DNA of 64,000 nucleotides from Paraktedonobacter carboxidivorans. Its GTDB lineage: Bacteria > Chloroflexota > Ktedonobacteria > Ktedonobacterales > Ktedonobacteraceae. The stretch lies in NCBI GenBank assembly GCA_041156125.1, contig JBEVTI010000012.1, positions 1 to 64,000 on the forward strand, given 5' to 3'. Both the position numbers and the translations under genes were made by a program. Under the pieces are notes generated by a model. It made no database searches, was not told the DNA's origin, and saw only the letters and a list, made by a program, of their open reading frames with translations. This document shows positions 51,550 to 60,578 of the stretch, piece by piece; the stretch's first letter is position 1, and every line of letters begins with the position of its first letter.

Positions 51550-53298
51550 ATGGGCATGACCGAAGGTGGCCTATCCTACTGGCAGGCCGAGAGTGAAGGG
51601 ACTACTTTGCTTGATACCACGCTTGGCGATCTTGTTGACAGCAGGGCTGAGGAGGTGCCAGAGCGCGAGGCCGTCGTCTACTCTTGTTATCCTGAGTTTG
51701 GGGGAGCACTGGATATTCGTTGGACATACGCCGAATATCGCGCGCGCCTGGACACCGTGGCGCGTGGGCTAATGGCGTTGGGCCTGCAAAAGGGGGATCA
51801 TATCGCGGTCTGGGCGGCTAATCTGCCAGAATGGCTGCTGCTTGAGTTTGCCAGCGCCAAAGCCGGGCTGGTACTGGTCACGGTTAACCCCGTCTACCGA
51901 GCCGCAGAGTTGGAATACGTGCTCAAACAGGGGGATGTAAAGGCTCTCTTCTTTATGGCGCAGGTACGCGATCACAATTGCCTGGCGACTGTACGCGCTC
52001 TGGTCACACCGGGCGCGGAGAATGGTGTGGTCAGCAGCACACGCCTGCCCATGTTGCGCTCGCTTTGCCTGGTAGGTATGCCTCCCAGAGGCTTGTTGGA
52101 GGAGTCGGGCTGGCGACCCCGCCTCTTTAGCGAAATGGTCGCGACAGGCGCGACAGTCAGTGCAGCGGATCTGCGTGTACGCCAGGCATCGGTTACATCC
52201 TCTGATCCCGCCTTGATTCTCTACACTTCTGGCACAACTGGCTTTCCCAAAGGCGCCATGTTGACCCACTCGAACATCGTCAATGCTTTGCAAATGGGCC
52301 TCTATCGTTCCGGCGCGCTCGCCGAGCAGGGTACGCGCTATTGTCTGCCTCTGCCGTTTTTCCATATTGCGGGCGCGGGTATCGCGGCAGGCGCGATTGT
52401 AGGCAAGCTTACGCTGCATCCCTTGCTGGCCTTTGACGCGCTCAAAACCTTACAGATCATCCAGCAGGAGGGTTGCGAATACATTTTCGCCGTTCCCACT
52501 ATGCTGATAGCTATGCTCCAGCATCCTGACTTCGCGCGCCACACCCCGACTACCTTGAAAGTCGTGCTGAGTGGAGGCGCGCCTGTGCCAGTAGCTCTTA
52601 TGGAACAGGTCAAAGAGCGTATGAACGCCGATGTCGCCATTACCTTTGGCCTGACCGAATCTACTGGCGGAGTCACCTACACCCCGCCTGGCGATTCATT
52701 TGAACTCAAATCTGCCACAGTGGGTATTCCCCATCCGCACATAGCCGTCAAAATCATCAACCCTGCCACCGGTGAGATCCTACCCTGTGGGGAGCGAGGC
52801 GAATTTTGTTGCCAGGGCTTTGCCGTTATGGCAGGCTACTACAATATGGCGCAGAAGACCAGCGAAACCATCGACGCCGAGGGCTGGCTGCACAGCGGCG
52901 ACCTTGCTACCATGAATGAGCGCGGCTATATCAACATTGTTGGTCGTCTCAAAGAGATGGTCATTCGCGGCGGCGAGAACATTTTCCCACGCGAAATCGA
53001 AGAACTACTGCTGCGCCACCCCAAAATCGCCGATGCCCAGGTGCTCGGTGTACCCGACGCCTTTTTTGGCGAAGAGCTACTGGTGGTAATTCTGCCCAAA
53101 GAGGGTCTGGAGATTAGCGAGCAAGAAATACGCGACTTCTGCAAAGAGCGTATCAGCCACCAGAAAATACCGCGCTATATTCAATTTGTTCGCACATATC
53201 CCATGACCGCCAGTGGCAAAGTGCAGAAATTCGTCCTGCGCCAGCAAGCCATCGAAACCCTGGGCCTGCAAAAGATCGCGCAGACCAGGACAGCGTAG
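51550..53298 (+). CDS. Fatty-acyl-CoA synthetase/AMP-dependent ligase
   Basis: A 582-residue adenylate-forming enzyme; AAAGGAG selects ATG 51550. P-loop-like motif is LILYTSGTTGFPKGAMLTHS near 225. VAITFGLTESTGGVTYTPPG near 370 contains the A5 motif. GWLHSGDLATMNERGYINIV near 445 and GRLKEMVIRGGENIFPREIE near 465 contain the A7 and A8 motifs. The catalytic lysine lies in YPMTASGKVQKFVLR near the C-terminus. It activates a carboxylic acid (likely medium/long-chain fatty acid) to its CoA thioester through an acyl-AMP. No beta-oxidation genes adjoin. A hairpin follows the stop. Confidence 0.9.
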   Translation: MGMTEGGLSYWQAESEGTTLLDTTLGDLVDSRAEEVPEREAVVYSCYPEFGGALDIRWTYAEYRARLDTVARGLMALGLQKGDHIAVWAANLPEWLLLEFASAKAGLVLVTVNPVYRAAELEYVLKQGDVKALFFMAQVRDHNCLATVRALVTPGAENGVVSSTRLPMLRSLCLVGMPPRGLLEESGWRPRLFSEMVATGATVSAADLRVRQASVTSSDPALILYTSGTTGFPKGAMLTHSNIVNALQMGLYRSGALAEQGTRYCLPLPFFHIAGAGIAAGAIVGKLTLHPLLAFDALKTLQIIQQEGCEYIFAVPTMLIAMLQHPDFARHTPTTLKVVLSGGAPVPVALMEQVKERMNADVAITFGLTESTGGVTYTPPGDSFELKSATVGIPHPHIAVKIINPATGEILPCGERGEFCCQGFAVMAGYYNMAQKTSETIDAEGWLHSGDLATMNERGYINIVGRLKEMVIRGGENIFPREIEELLLRHPKIADAQVLGVPDAFFGEELLVVILPKEGLEISEQEIRDFCKERISHQKIPRYIQFVRTYPMTASGKVQKFVLRQQAIETLGLQKIAQTRTA

Positions 53299-53304
53299 TG
53301 TCTA

Positions 53305-53344
53305 TTCTCGAAGAGTAAATGCAGCCGCATTTACTCTTCGAGAA
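53305..53344 (+). terminator. 18-bp hairpin after the acyl-CoA synthetase gene
   Basis: Exact arms 53305-53322 and 53327-53344 with a 4-base loop, 6 bases after the stop codon. Only a weak AT-rich tail follows. Confidence 0.75.
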
Positions 53345-53348
53345 ATAA

Positions 53349-53954
53349 TTGAGGCCAGCCGCTGGATTCATATTTACCGTAAATGATTGTGCCGCGGCAA
53401 ATGTGACATTACTCGCCCCATTCAACAATGGTATAACATTTACAGCTTCCCAAGGATACGACAATAACGCGGGTATTTGTAAAATTGGGATGCCTCCTGA
53501 TCACTGTGATAACCAGCTTTTCGGACTAGACCTCGTGCCCGACTCAAGTGATACTGGACAGGTATTGGCACCAGTTGGAGGAACGGTAACCTGGGCTGAC
53601 GTGGGAAAAAAGAATTCAACGGGTTGCATAGGAATTACCATTGATGATGGTCTTAATCTTACTATCTGTCACTTCTCAACCTTAAATGTTGTAGTTGGCG
53701 TTAACGTACCGAGGGGAAAGATATTAGGAACTCGAAGCACCTCTCACGTTCACATCAGTTTGGATGATCGGAGGTATGGAAAGCCGTTTATTCCTGTCAC
53801 ATTTAATGGAACCCATACTCTTGAGGGAATGCCACTTGGCTCTGATCATGATAACAATGGGGTAGCGTACTCCTTTTCAAACCATTACTTCATGGTAGAG
53901 CCTGAAGAATGGCAGGGATTAACAGGAAGATCAAGTAACATGGCTATTCTTTAA
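53349..53954 (+). pseudogene. M23/LytM-like secreted domain protein, probably 5'-truncated
   Basis: The frame begins with a TTG inside the preceding terminator region and lacks a signal peptide or ribosome site, so the original start is lost. The ~200 residues include NQLFGLDLVPDSSDTGQVLA, PVGGTVTWADVG and TRSTSHVHISLDDR. This is the layout of LytM/M23 peptidase domains (VLAPVDGTV, H-x-H). The H-V-H pair is present, but the first metal ligand histidine of H-x-x-x-D is replaced. Probably non-catalytic or defunct. Codon use looks more AT-rich than its neighbours. Confidence 0.5.
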
Positions 53955-54106
53955 ATACTTATCAATTCATGTTCTCGAAAACCAGTTACTACTATGGTTT
54001 TTGAGGTGTCCAAATTGTGAAAGTGGAGAGCATCTTTTGAAATAGCTGCTCTCCATTACTTATTATTGCTCTGGAATGCTGCCTGACTTATACGCTTCTG
54101 CTCATC

Positions 54107-55441
54107 ATGGCCGATTTGATACCGGGCAGCACTGGTCCTTTATTACCTCTCTGGACTGTCTTTCTGCTCTTTTTTAGCTTTTATGGACTCTCAACCGGGC
54201 TGGATAGTTTGTTAAGCGTGAGCCGCCTGCCTATGGGATTGTGCAGGGCCTTGATTGGGCTGGGACTGGGCTGTAGAGTGGTGAGCGGGCTGATTTTTGG
54301 CGTCTGGCTGCACTTTTACGCGCAGCGTTTTGCACTCTTTGAGCCTGCCTGGTTCTACGCGCTGGGCAACGATCTGGGCCAGAGCGACGAGGATATGCAG
54401 ATAGTCGTACTGATCTGCTTGCTCTGCATGCTGGCCTGGTTAAGTTATCGAACCATTGGAGAAAAGACCAGGGCTGCTCTATTGTTGAGTAAGGGCACAC
54501 CCTTGATGGTGATTCTTACTGTGATCGGCCTGCTCGAAGGTTTGCTAAGAAGCAACTCGTATACCTGGCAAGTGGCGTTGCTTCTACCGCTTTTCTACTG
54601 GCTGGGTCTGGGGGCTCAGGCTTTGCAAAAGGCCAGTACGAAAAGGCGTCATCACGCTGGTGAGGCTCTGGAAAGCGCCAGTAGTCCTGAGCGGATTATC
54701 TTGCAGATTATGGGCTTGCTTGCCCTGGTACTGATCTGCGCGGCTCTGTTTGCCCTGGTAGTTCATGGTGATCTGACAATTCATATACCACAGATCCATC
54801 CATTTGAATTGCTCGCGCCAGCTAATGGGTCTTCTGACAAAGCGAAAGCGCTTTCGCCGCCTCGGCTATCTCACACATCGCCTGGATTGCCAGCATTATT
54901 TGGGGCTATCTGGATCATTATTATCCTGATATTCCTGAGCGCGGGGCTTTTGATCTACCTGTCCCTGAGTCTCTGGCAAAAGCGTAAACGCAGAGTGCGC
55001 CGTAAGCGCGAGCATCGCGACGAAAGGAAGAGTCTGTAGAGTTGGGCGCTTTTTCTGGCACAAGTCAGAGCGTTGCTTCTCGCGCTACTAACGCGGCTCG
55101 GACTTGGGCGCCGCAAGTTGGAGCGTGGAGAAACTGAGGCCAGAGAAGATATCTGGCAGGCGCCAGCAATTCGCGATATACGCGAGATCTATCAGACCTT
55201 CCTGCGCAAGGCCACGCGCCACGGCTACGAGCGCGAGCAGAACGAGACACCCTACGAATTCCGTCAGCGCCTGGGCCAGCAGAAGTCTTTGCTAGAGCCA
55301 GAATTACAGGTGATTACCGAAGCTTATGCGCTTGCTCGCTACGGTGGCTACATTCCGCCTCAGCACGAGATCGTTCGCATTCAGACGGCCTGGAACGAGT
55401 TGGAGCGTAAATGGCCTGAAGAAGCTCAGTCGCCAGACTGA
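54107..55441 (+). pseudogene. DUF4129 membrane protein split by one in-frame TAG
   Basis: Two open stretches (54107-55036 and 55040-55441) share one frame and are separated only by TAG at 55037-55039; together 444 residues. The first part has about six to seven membrane helices ending near 290 (GAIWIIIILIFLSAGLLIYL) and a basic tail. After the TAG, SWALFLAQVRALLLALL leads to the DUF4129 domain (IREIYQTFLRKATRHGYERE, TPYEFRQRL, EPELQVITEAYALARYGGYI). Homologues typically read through this junction, plausibly with TGG here. The frame also continues upstream of 54107 for ~16 codons (LLIIALECCLTYTLLLI) without a standard start codon. DUF4129 often accompanies transglutaminase-like genes; none is adjacent. 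Confidence 0.7.
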
Positions 55442-55597
55442 GCTCAGACAACAGTGGTGGCCATCCTGGCGCACCTGGGTCATCCCTGATTTGCTAAAAT
55501 CAGGACAAATCTGTGTTTCCTATATTCTGCAAATCGGGGATAACTCATTATATAAGCTCTTCATGAGATGCTCATATTTAAGTGCTGCGGGCGGGCT

Positions 55598-56128
55598 TTA
55601 GTTTACCTCGTACCAGGGAGCAAGTATAGCCCGGCCCACAGTATGGCTAAACATATAGAAACCCAGAAAGGCTGGTGTGGCATTTGCGCCAAGGCCGAGG
55701 GTTTCGACATCGAGAGCGTGAACAACCGTGAAATAGCGATGTTTACCATGGCTAGCGGGAGGAGCGGCGCCGACATATTGCGCGATACTGGCATCATTTT
55801 GCAACTGAAACGCGCCGGCTGGCAGTCCTGAACCTTCTTTGTCTCCAGCCCCGGTGGGAAGTTCAGTCACACTGAGCGAGATATCCACCACAGCCCAATG
55901 CCAGAAGCCGCTGGCCGTGGGAGCATCGGGATCATAGATCGTCACGGCGAAGCTTTTTGTGTCCGAGGGGAAGTCACGCCATGCGAGTTGAGGGGAGACA
56001 TCCTGGCCTCCCGCGCCAAAGATACCGCTGACTTGTGCCAGGGAGAGCTTCTCACCGTCGCGTATGTCATTGCTGGTCACCACAAATGTCGCCACTTTGG
56101 GCAGGCTTTCATAGGGATTATGACTCAT
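55598..56128 (-). CDS. YbhB/YbcL family (PEBP, Raf-kinase-inhibitor-like) protein
   Basis: A 176-residue phosphatidylethanolamine-binding-fold protein. Family landmarks are GGQDVSPQLAWRDFPSDTKS near 40, VTIYDPDAPTASGFWHWAVV near 64 (ligand-pocket D-P-D-A-P and H), then AAPPASHGKHRYFTVVHALD near 124 (G-K-H-R-Y). The bacterial function is unclear; some members are chaperone-like or inhibit proteases. AAAGGAC lies upstream of the ATG. No signal peptide. Stands alone, convergent with the DUF4129 gene. Confidence 0.88.
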   Translation of the reverse strand: MSHNPYESLPKVATFVVTSNDIRDGEKLSLAQVSGIFGAGGQDVSPQLAWRDFPSDTKSFAVTIYDPDAPTASGFWHWAVVDISLSVTELPTGAGDKEGSGLPAGAFQLQNDASIAQYVGAAPPASHGKHRYFTVVHALDVETLGLGANATPAFLGFYMFSHTVGRAILAPWYEVN

Positions 56129-56537
56129 TGAGGGCTAGCGTCCTTTCTACGTGTAGCTAATTAACAACTATCAGTATATACTTATCTCGCATCCGCGGCC
56201 TCTCCTGGAGATTAGTGAGTGGTCTGGCCTCTGCTTAACGTAACAGCAATAGCCGGGCACCAGGCGACTCAATACCAATACCAGGCGGGAGTTTGCCAAC
56301 ACTAGCATTTTTTTCTTGAGGTCAGGACAGACTGGCAGGTATAGTAAAGCCAAGTAGTTAGACTCAGTGTATGCTATTTCAGATGTCCTCGCAACTCGGG
56401 ATGGAACGTCGCGCAGTTCTCAGTGTAGCTGAGCGGGAGATTTGCTCGTGCAGGTAATAGACGTTTTATGTAAGTGCAGGACTCATCTGCCTGGCAACTG
56501 GTTTTGTTTGTAATGTATGGATAGCTTAAAGGATGGC
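56129..56537. other. Intergenic region without a supported gene
   Basis: About 400 bases between the divergent PEBP and PH-domain genes. Short frames on both strands have no ribosome site or family resemblance. No structured RNA recognised. Confidence 0.5.
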
Positions 56538-57143
56538 ATGATACAAATGCAGATGCAAATGAACACGAAAAAGCTGGAGGTTTCGCTGAGCAATGAATTG
56601 CTGGCAGGAGAGGAGGTGATTTGGTCAGGGCGTCCACTTACGCATAGCAAAAGCTTCTCTCCTACCGCGCGTGGACTCTTCATTACGGGTCTGATTTATA
56701 CTATTGTTGGTCTGATCTCGTGTTTTCTGGGATTGTTATTCTTGCTGAATATTCTTCCGCTGGCGGGAGATCCAGGAAGGTTTGTAATTTTTCTCGTCCT
56801 GGGCGGGCTATTTGTCATATTGGGAGTTGTTTTTCTGCTTGTGGTCAGATTGGCCAATTTTGCTCCAAGATCTTCCCTCTATGCAATCACCAATCGGCGT
56901 GCCATGATTATCCATAGTGGCCGTTACCTGCGCGTCACATCTTACAATGTGCGAGAGATCAGTCAGGTGCAGCGCCTGGAGCGTCCAGACGGTTCAGGAG
57001 ATCTCATTTTCGCGGGCACCGCTTTCGCGTCTCCAGGTATATATATTGCTAAAACGCCTGCTGGTCGCCAGGGGATATTTAGTGCGCTCGCGGATGTGCG
57101 TCAGGTAGAGCAGAAGCTACTGAATGTTAGCGGAAAAGATTAA
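56538..57143 (+). CDS. Membrane protein with bacterial PH-like domain
   Basis: A 201-residue protein. ATG 56538 has AAAGGA upstream and is preferred to 56517. After a Gln/Met-rich start, ELLAGEEVIWSGRPLTHSKS precedes two helices (~50-75 and ~85-110). SSLYAITNRRAMIIHSGRYL near 122 is the strand pattern of the bacterial PH domain (Y-x-x-T-x-x-R). IYIAKTPAGRQGIFSALADV closes the domain. Function unknown. The stop codon directly abuts a long terminator hairpin shared with ileS. Confidence 0.75.
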   Translation: MIQMQMQMNTKKLEVSLSNELLAGEEVIWSGRPLTHSKSFSPTARGLFITGLIYTIVGLISCFLGLLFLLNILPLAGDPGRFVIFLVLGGLFVILGVVFLLVVRLANFAPRSSLYAITNRRAMIIHSGRYLRVTSYNVREISQVQRLERPDGSGDLIFAGTAFASPGIYIAKTPAGRQGIFSALADVRQVEQKLLNVSGKD

Positions 57144-57204
57144 GCAATATCCTGTAAAGAGGACTGGTCCGAGACCTGGACCAGTCCTCTTTACGGGATA
57201 TTGC
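57144..57204. terminator. 27-bp bidirectional hairpin between PH-domain gene and ileS
   Basis: Arms 57144-57170 and 57178-57204 pair over 27 bases with one G-U mismatch. It starts at the base after the plus-strand stop and ends 11 bases from the ileS stop on the minus strand. Confidence 0.8.
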
Positions 57205-57215
57205 TCAAATGAAAG

Positions 57216-60200
57216 CTAAAGACGGCCTAGCACAACCTCAAAGGTGAAGTGCTCCAGCTTTTTGGCTTCATCGGGTGCCACTTTTTCGCGGTAAGTTTCC
57301 TGAAGGGTCAGGAGCTGCGCCGCGTCGGTGACGATGGCCAGGCTATCGGCCAGAGTTTCAGTTTGCAGCGTGGCTGTATGGTGCTCCAGGACCGTGGCCA
57401 GCTCCTGGTCAGTTAGCAAAGCCAGCGCGATATGATCCTCGATATTAAAGCCAGCCTTCTTGCGCATATCCTGGATATAGCGTGTCAGTTCGCGTACCAG
57501 GCCCTCTTCGCGCAGTTCAGGCGTAATCACAGTATCCAGGGCCACCACATAGCCGTGCTCTTCCGCACCGACAAAGCCGGGGCGGGCCGTTGAGGCAACC
57601 TCGACTTCCTCTGCGTTGAGTTCGACGTGCTGACCCTCAAAGGTAAAGCTCAGCTTGCCAGTGGTCTGGAGTTGGCGAGCGGCTTCGTTAGCGCCGTGGG
57701 AGTCCAGGGCTTTGAAGCGTACCAGGATCTTTTGCACCAGTGGGCCATACTTCGGACCCAGGATTTTCACCTGTGGCTTGAGCGTATAGGCTAGCATATT
57801 GTTGTCCCCACTCAGCAGGTTAAGCTGTTTGATATTTAGCTCTTCCAGTACCAGAGCCTGGAGACGTGTTAGCGTCTCTTCCTCTTCCTGGCTGGTCACG
57901 CGCACATACAGCGCATTGAGCGGCTGGCGGACCTTGATCTGTGCCTTCGTGCGCGCAGCGTGACCCAGGCTGACTGCTAGCAGCACCAGGCGTGTCTCGT
58001 GGGCCAGCTTTTCGTCGATCAATCCCTCGTCGGCCTGAGGCCAGTCGTTGAGATGGACACTCAACGGCGCTTGCGGATTCACGCTGCGCACCAGGTTCTG
58101 GTACAGTTCCTCCGTGATAAACGGCACGAAAGGTGCCAGCAGAGTGAGCAGCATCGTCAGGCACTCGTAAAGCGTCAGGTAAGCAGCTACCTTATCGTTA
58201 TCCATGCCAGAGGTATAGAAGCGCTTGCGATTGCGTCGTACGTACCAGTTCGAGAGATGCTCCAGGAAGTCCTGAATGGCTGCCGTGGGTCGCAGAGTAT
58301 CATAGACCTCCAGGCCCTCGGTCACCGCGCGAATCGTCAGGTGCAGTTCCGAGATGATCCAGCGGTCGATCTCGTTGCGCTCAGCCACTGGCAGCGTGTA
58401 CTGCGTCGGGTCGAAGCCATCGATATTCGCGTAGTTCACGAAAAACGTGTAGATGTTCCAGACCTTATCCAGTGTACGGCGCATCAACATCCATTTGTCG
58501 CTCAGGCGCACCGGTCTGCCCGTCAGATTTGACGCCTCCATATCTTCGGGCGTCGGAATGCGCGGGAAGTTCAGATTTTGTTCAGGTACATGATTAGAGA
58601 AGAGCCAGCGCATCGTATCCGAGCCAACGCGCTCAGCCGCGTCATCGAAAGCGACAAAGTTCTTGCCGGTTTTGTGCATGGGCCTGCCGTCCTCGCCCAT
58701 CAGCGTGCCATAGCCGAAGAGCGTCTGAAAGGGCGCCGCATTCTCAAGCACAGTGCTCATGACCAGCATCGAATAGAACCAGTTTTTGAACTGACCCGGG
58801 AAGGACTCGGTGACAAAATCAGCCGGGAACCACTTGCGCCAGTATTCTGGATCGCTGCGATAGCCCAGCGTTGAGAACGGTACGATGCCAGCGTCGAGCC
58901 AGGGATTGCCCACATCCTTGATACGTGCCACCTCCACGCCGCAGCCTTTACAGACAATCTTCACGTTATCGATCCAGGGTCGATGCGGTGAGTGGCCTTC
59001 GAGCTCCTCCCAACCAGAGACCGCGCGCGCTTTAAGTTCCTCCTTGCTGCCAATCACCTCGAAGGTGCCACACTCAGGACAATCGAAAATCGGCAGAGCC
59101 AGGCCCCAGTAGCGTTTCTTCGAGATCATCCAGTCATCCATATTGGCCAGCCAGTCCATCTCGCGCTCAAAGCCAAAGGCAGGAATCCAGGTGATCTGCC
59201 TGGCCACCTCCATGATCTGGTAGCGCAGCTTCTCCATCGAGATAAACCACTCATCGACCAGGCGGAAGATCAGTTCCGTTTTACAGCGCCAGCAGACGGG
59301 ATAGCGGTGCTTAAAGTTCTGCGGACGATAGAGCAGACCCTTCTGTACCAGGTTTTCCGCCACCTGTTTACCCACATCAGAGGCGATCTGGCCCGTCAGC
59401 CAGTCATAGCCAGCCAGGTACACGCCGAAATCGTCCACAGGCGCGAGCACAGCCAGGTTAAACTCCTTGCCCAGGCCAAAGTCCTCGCGTCCACAGCCAG
59501 GAGCGATATGTACGATACCAGTACCGTCCTCCGAACTAACCTCTTTCCAGGGCACCACGCGATGTTCGACACCCTGTGTCACAGGCAACTCATCAAAGGG
59601 TCCGCGATACTGCCAGCCAACCAGGTCATGACCCTGCAGCGTTTGCACCACGTGGTAGTCGCCCTTATCGCGTCCCTTAAGTTGTTTGAGGACCGGCAGC
59701 AGTTTCTCTGCCAGGTAGTAATACTCGCCATCCTGCTCCACCTTGACATAAGCCAACTCAGGGTGAACAGCCGCGGCCACATTCGCGGCCAGAGTCCAGG
59801 GAGTCGTTGTCCAGACCAGCAGATATTCGCCGGGTCGATTGACCAGCGGCAGGCGTACGTACAGGCTGAGGTGTTCGATCTCTTTATAATCCTCAGTCAG
59901 CGTCTCCATATTGGAGATGCCCGTAGCGCAGCGTGGACACCACGTCATCACATCATGGCCTTTGTAGAGTAGCCCCTTCTCCTGGCATTTCTGCAAGAAC
60001 GACCAGATTGTATAGTTATTCTCGTCCGAGAGGGTATAGTAATCGTTGCCCCAATCGGCCCAATGGCCCAGGCGTATAGACTGTCCGATGATGCGTTTGG
60101 CAAAGGTCAGCACGCGTTCTTTACATAATTCGACGAAATTTGCGATGCCGTGCTCTTCGATTTGTTGTTTATTGGTAAAGCCCAGTTGCTTTTCTACCTC

Positions 60201-60509
60201 GACCTCGACCCAGAGTCCCTGGCAGTCAAAGCCATTCTGGTAACGTTGTTGGTAGCCCTGCATGGTTTTGAAGCGCTGGTAGAGATCTTTGTAGGTGCGG
60301 CCCCAGGCATGATGGACGCCCATGGGGTTATTCGCGGTTATAGGGCCATCCAGAAACGCATAGCGCTTTGTGCTCTGCGCGTTGCGCTGCAAGTACGCCT
60401 GGAGGACGCCATTTTCGTCCCACCATTGTTGGATTGTACGATCCAACTGGGGATAATCCACTTGATCTGCCTGCTTCACGGGGCGAAAGACGCTCGATTT
60501 TACGGACAC
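57216..60509 (-). CDS. ileS: Isoleucyl-tRNA synthetase with variant signature motifs
   Basis: A 1097-residue class I synthetase that charges tRNA-Ile. The HIGH-type site is GPITANNPMGVHHAWGRTYK at residues ~55-74. CPRCATGISNMETL near 195 and CWRCKTELIFRLVDEWFISM near 405 hold cysteine pairs, and WTTTPWTLAANVAAAVHPEL near 235 is the CP1 editing domain. The KMSKS position reads MHKTGKN (611-617), a strong departure from K-M-S-K-S. The anticodon-binding domain follows from ~690. It lies 69 bases downstream of the AlaX gene behind an isoleucine-type T-box. Length and editing domain resemble eukaryote-like IleRS forms associated with mupirocin resistance (family knowledge). Confidence 0.88.
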   Translation of the reverse strand: MSVKSSVFRPVKQADQVDYPQLDRTIQQWWDENGVLQAYLQRNAQSTKRYAFLDGPITANNPMGVHHAWGRTYKDLYQRFKTMQGYQQRYQNGFDCQGLWVEVEVEKQLGFTNKQQIEEHGIANFVELCKERVLTFAKRIIGQSIRLGHWADWGNDYYTLSDENNYTIWSFLQKCQEKGLLYKGHDVMTWCPRCATGISNMETLTEDYKEIEHLSLYVRLPLVNRPGEYLLVWTTTPWTLAANVAAAVHPELAYVKVEQDGEYYYLAEKLLPVLKQLKGRDKGDYHVVQTLQGHDLVGWQYRGPFDELPVTQGVEHRVVPWKEVSSEDGTGIVHIAPGCGREDFGLGKEFNLAVLAPVDDFGVYLAGYDWLTGQIASDVGKQVAENLVQKGLLYRPQNFKHRYPVCWRCKTELIFRLVDEWFISMEKLRYQIMEVARQITWIPAFGFEREMDWLANMDDWMISKKRYWGLALPIFDCPECGTFEVIGSKEELKARAVSGWEELEGHSPHRPWIDNVKIVCKGCGVEVARIKDVGNPWLDAGIVPFSTLGYRSDPEYWRKWFPADFVTESFPGQFKNWFYSMLVMSTVLENAAPFQTLFGYGTLMGEDGRPMHKTGKNFVAFDDAAERVGSDTMRWLFSNHVPEQNLNFPRIPTPEDMEASNLTGRPVRLSDKWMLMRRTLDKVWNIYTFFVNYANIDGFDPTQYTLPVAERNEIDRWIISELHLTIRAVTEGLEVYDTLRPTAAIQDFLEHLSNWYVRRNRKRFYTSGMDNDKVAAYLTLYECLTMLLTLLAPFVPFITEELYQNLVRSVNPQAPLSVHLNDWPQADEGLIDEKLAHETRLVLLAVSLGHAARTKAQIKVRQPLNALYVRVTSQEEEETLTRLQALVLEELNIKQLNLLSGDNNMLAYTLKPQVKILGPKYGPLVQKILVRFKALDSHGANEAARQLQTTGKLSFTFEGQHVELNAEEVEVASTARPGFVGAEEHGYVVALDTVITPELREEGLVRELTRYIQDMRKKAGFNIEDHIALALLTDQELATVLEHHTATLQTETLADSLAIVTDAAQLLTLQETYREKVAPDEAKKLEHFTFEVVLGRL

Positions 60510-60578
60510 AATGGCCCTCCCTCCTGGATTTCAGGGGTTATTAAAAAATTCTATAACAATATGAGAACGACCAATGAG

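Noticed and set aside
54842..54857. Perfect palindrome GCGAAAGCGCTTTCGC resembling a LacI operator
   Set aside because: It lies inside the coding sequence of the DUF4129 protein, far from any promoter; treated as coincidence.
16454..55039. TAG reassigned to an amino acid in this organism
   Set aside because: Numerous intact genes in the window terminate in TAG at the expected family length, so a general recoding is not supported by the two interrupted genes.
58992..59972. 326-residue open frame on the plus strand
   Set aside because: Lies entirely antisense to ileS, has no family resemblance, and its composition reflects the synthetase codons.
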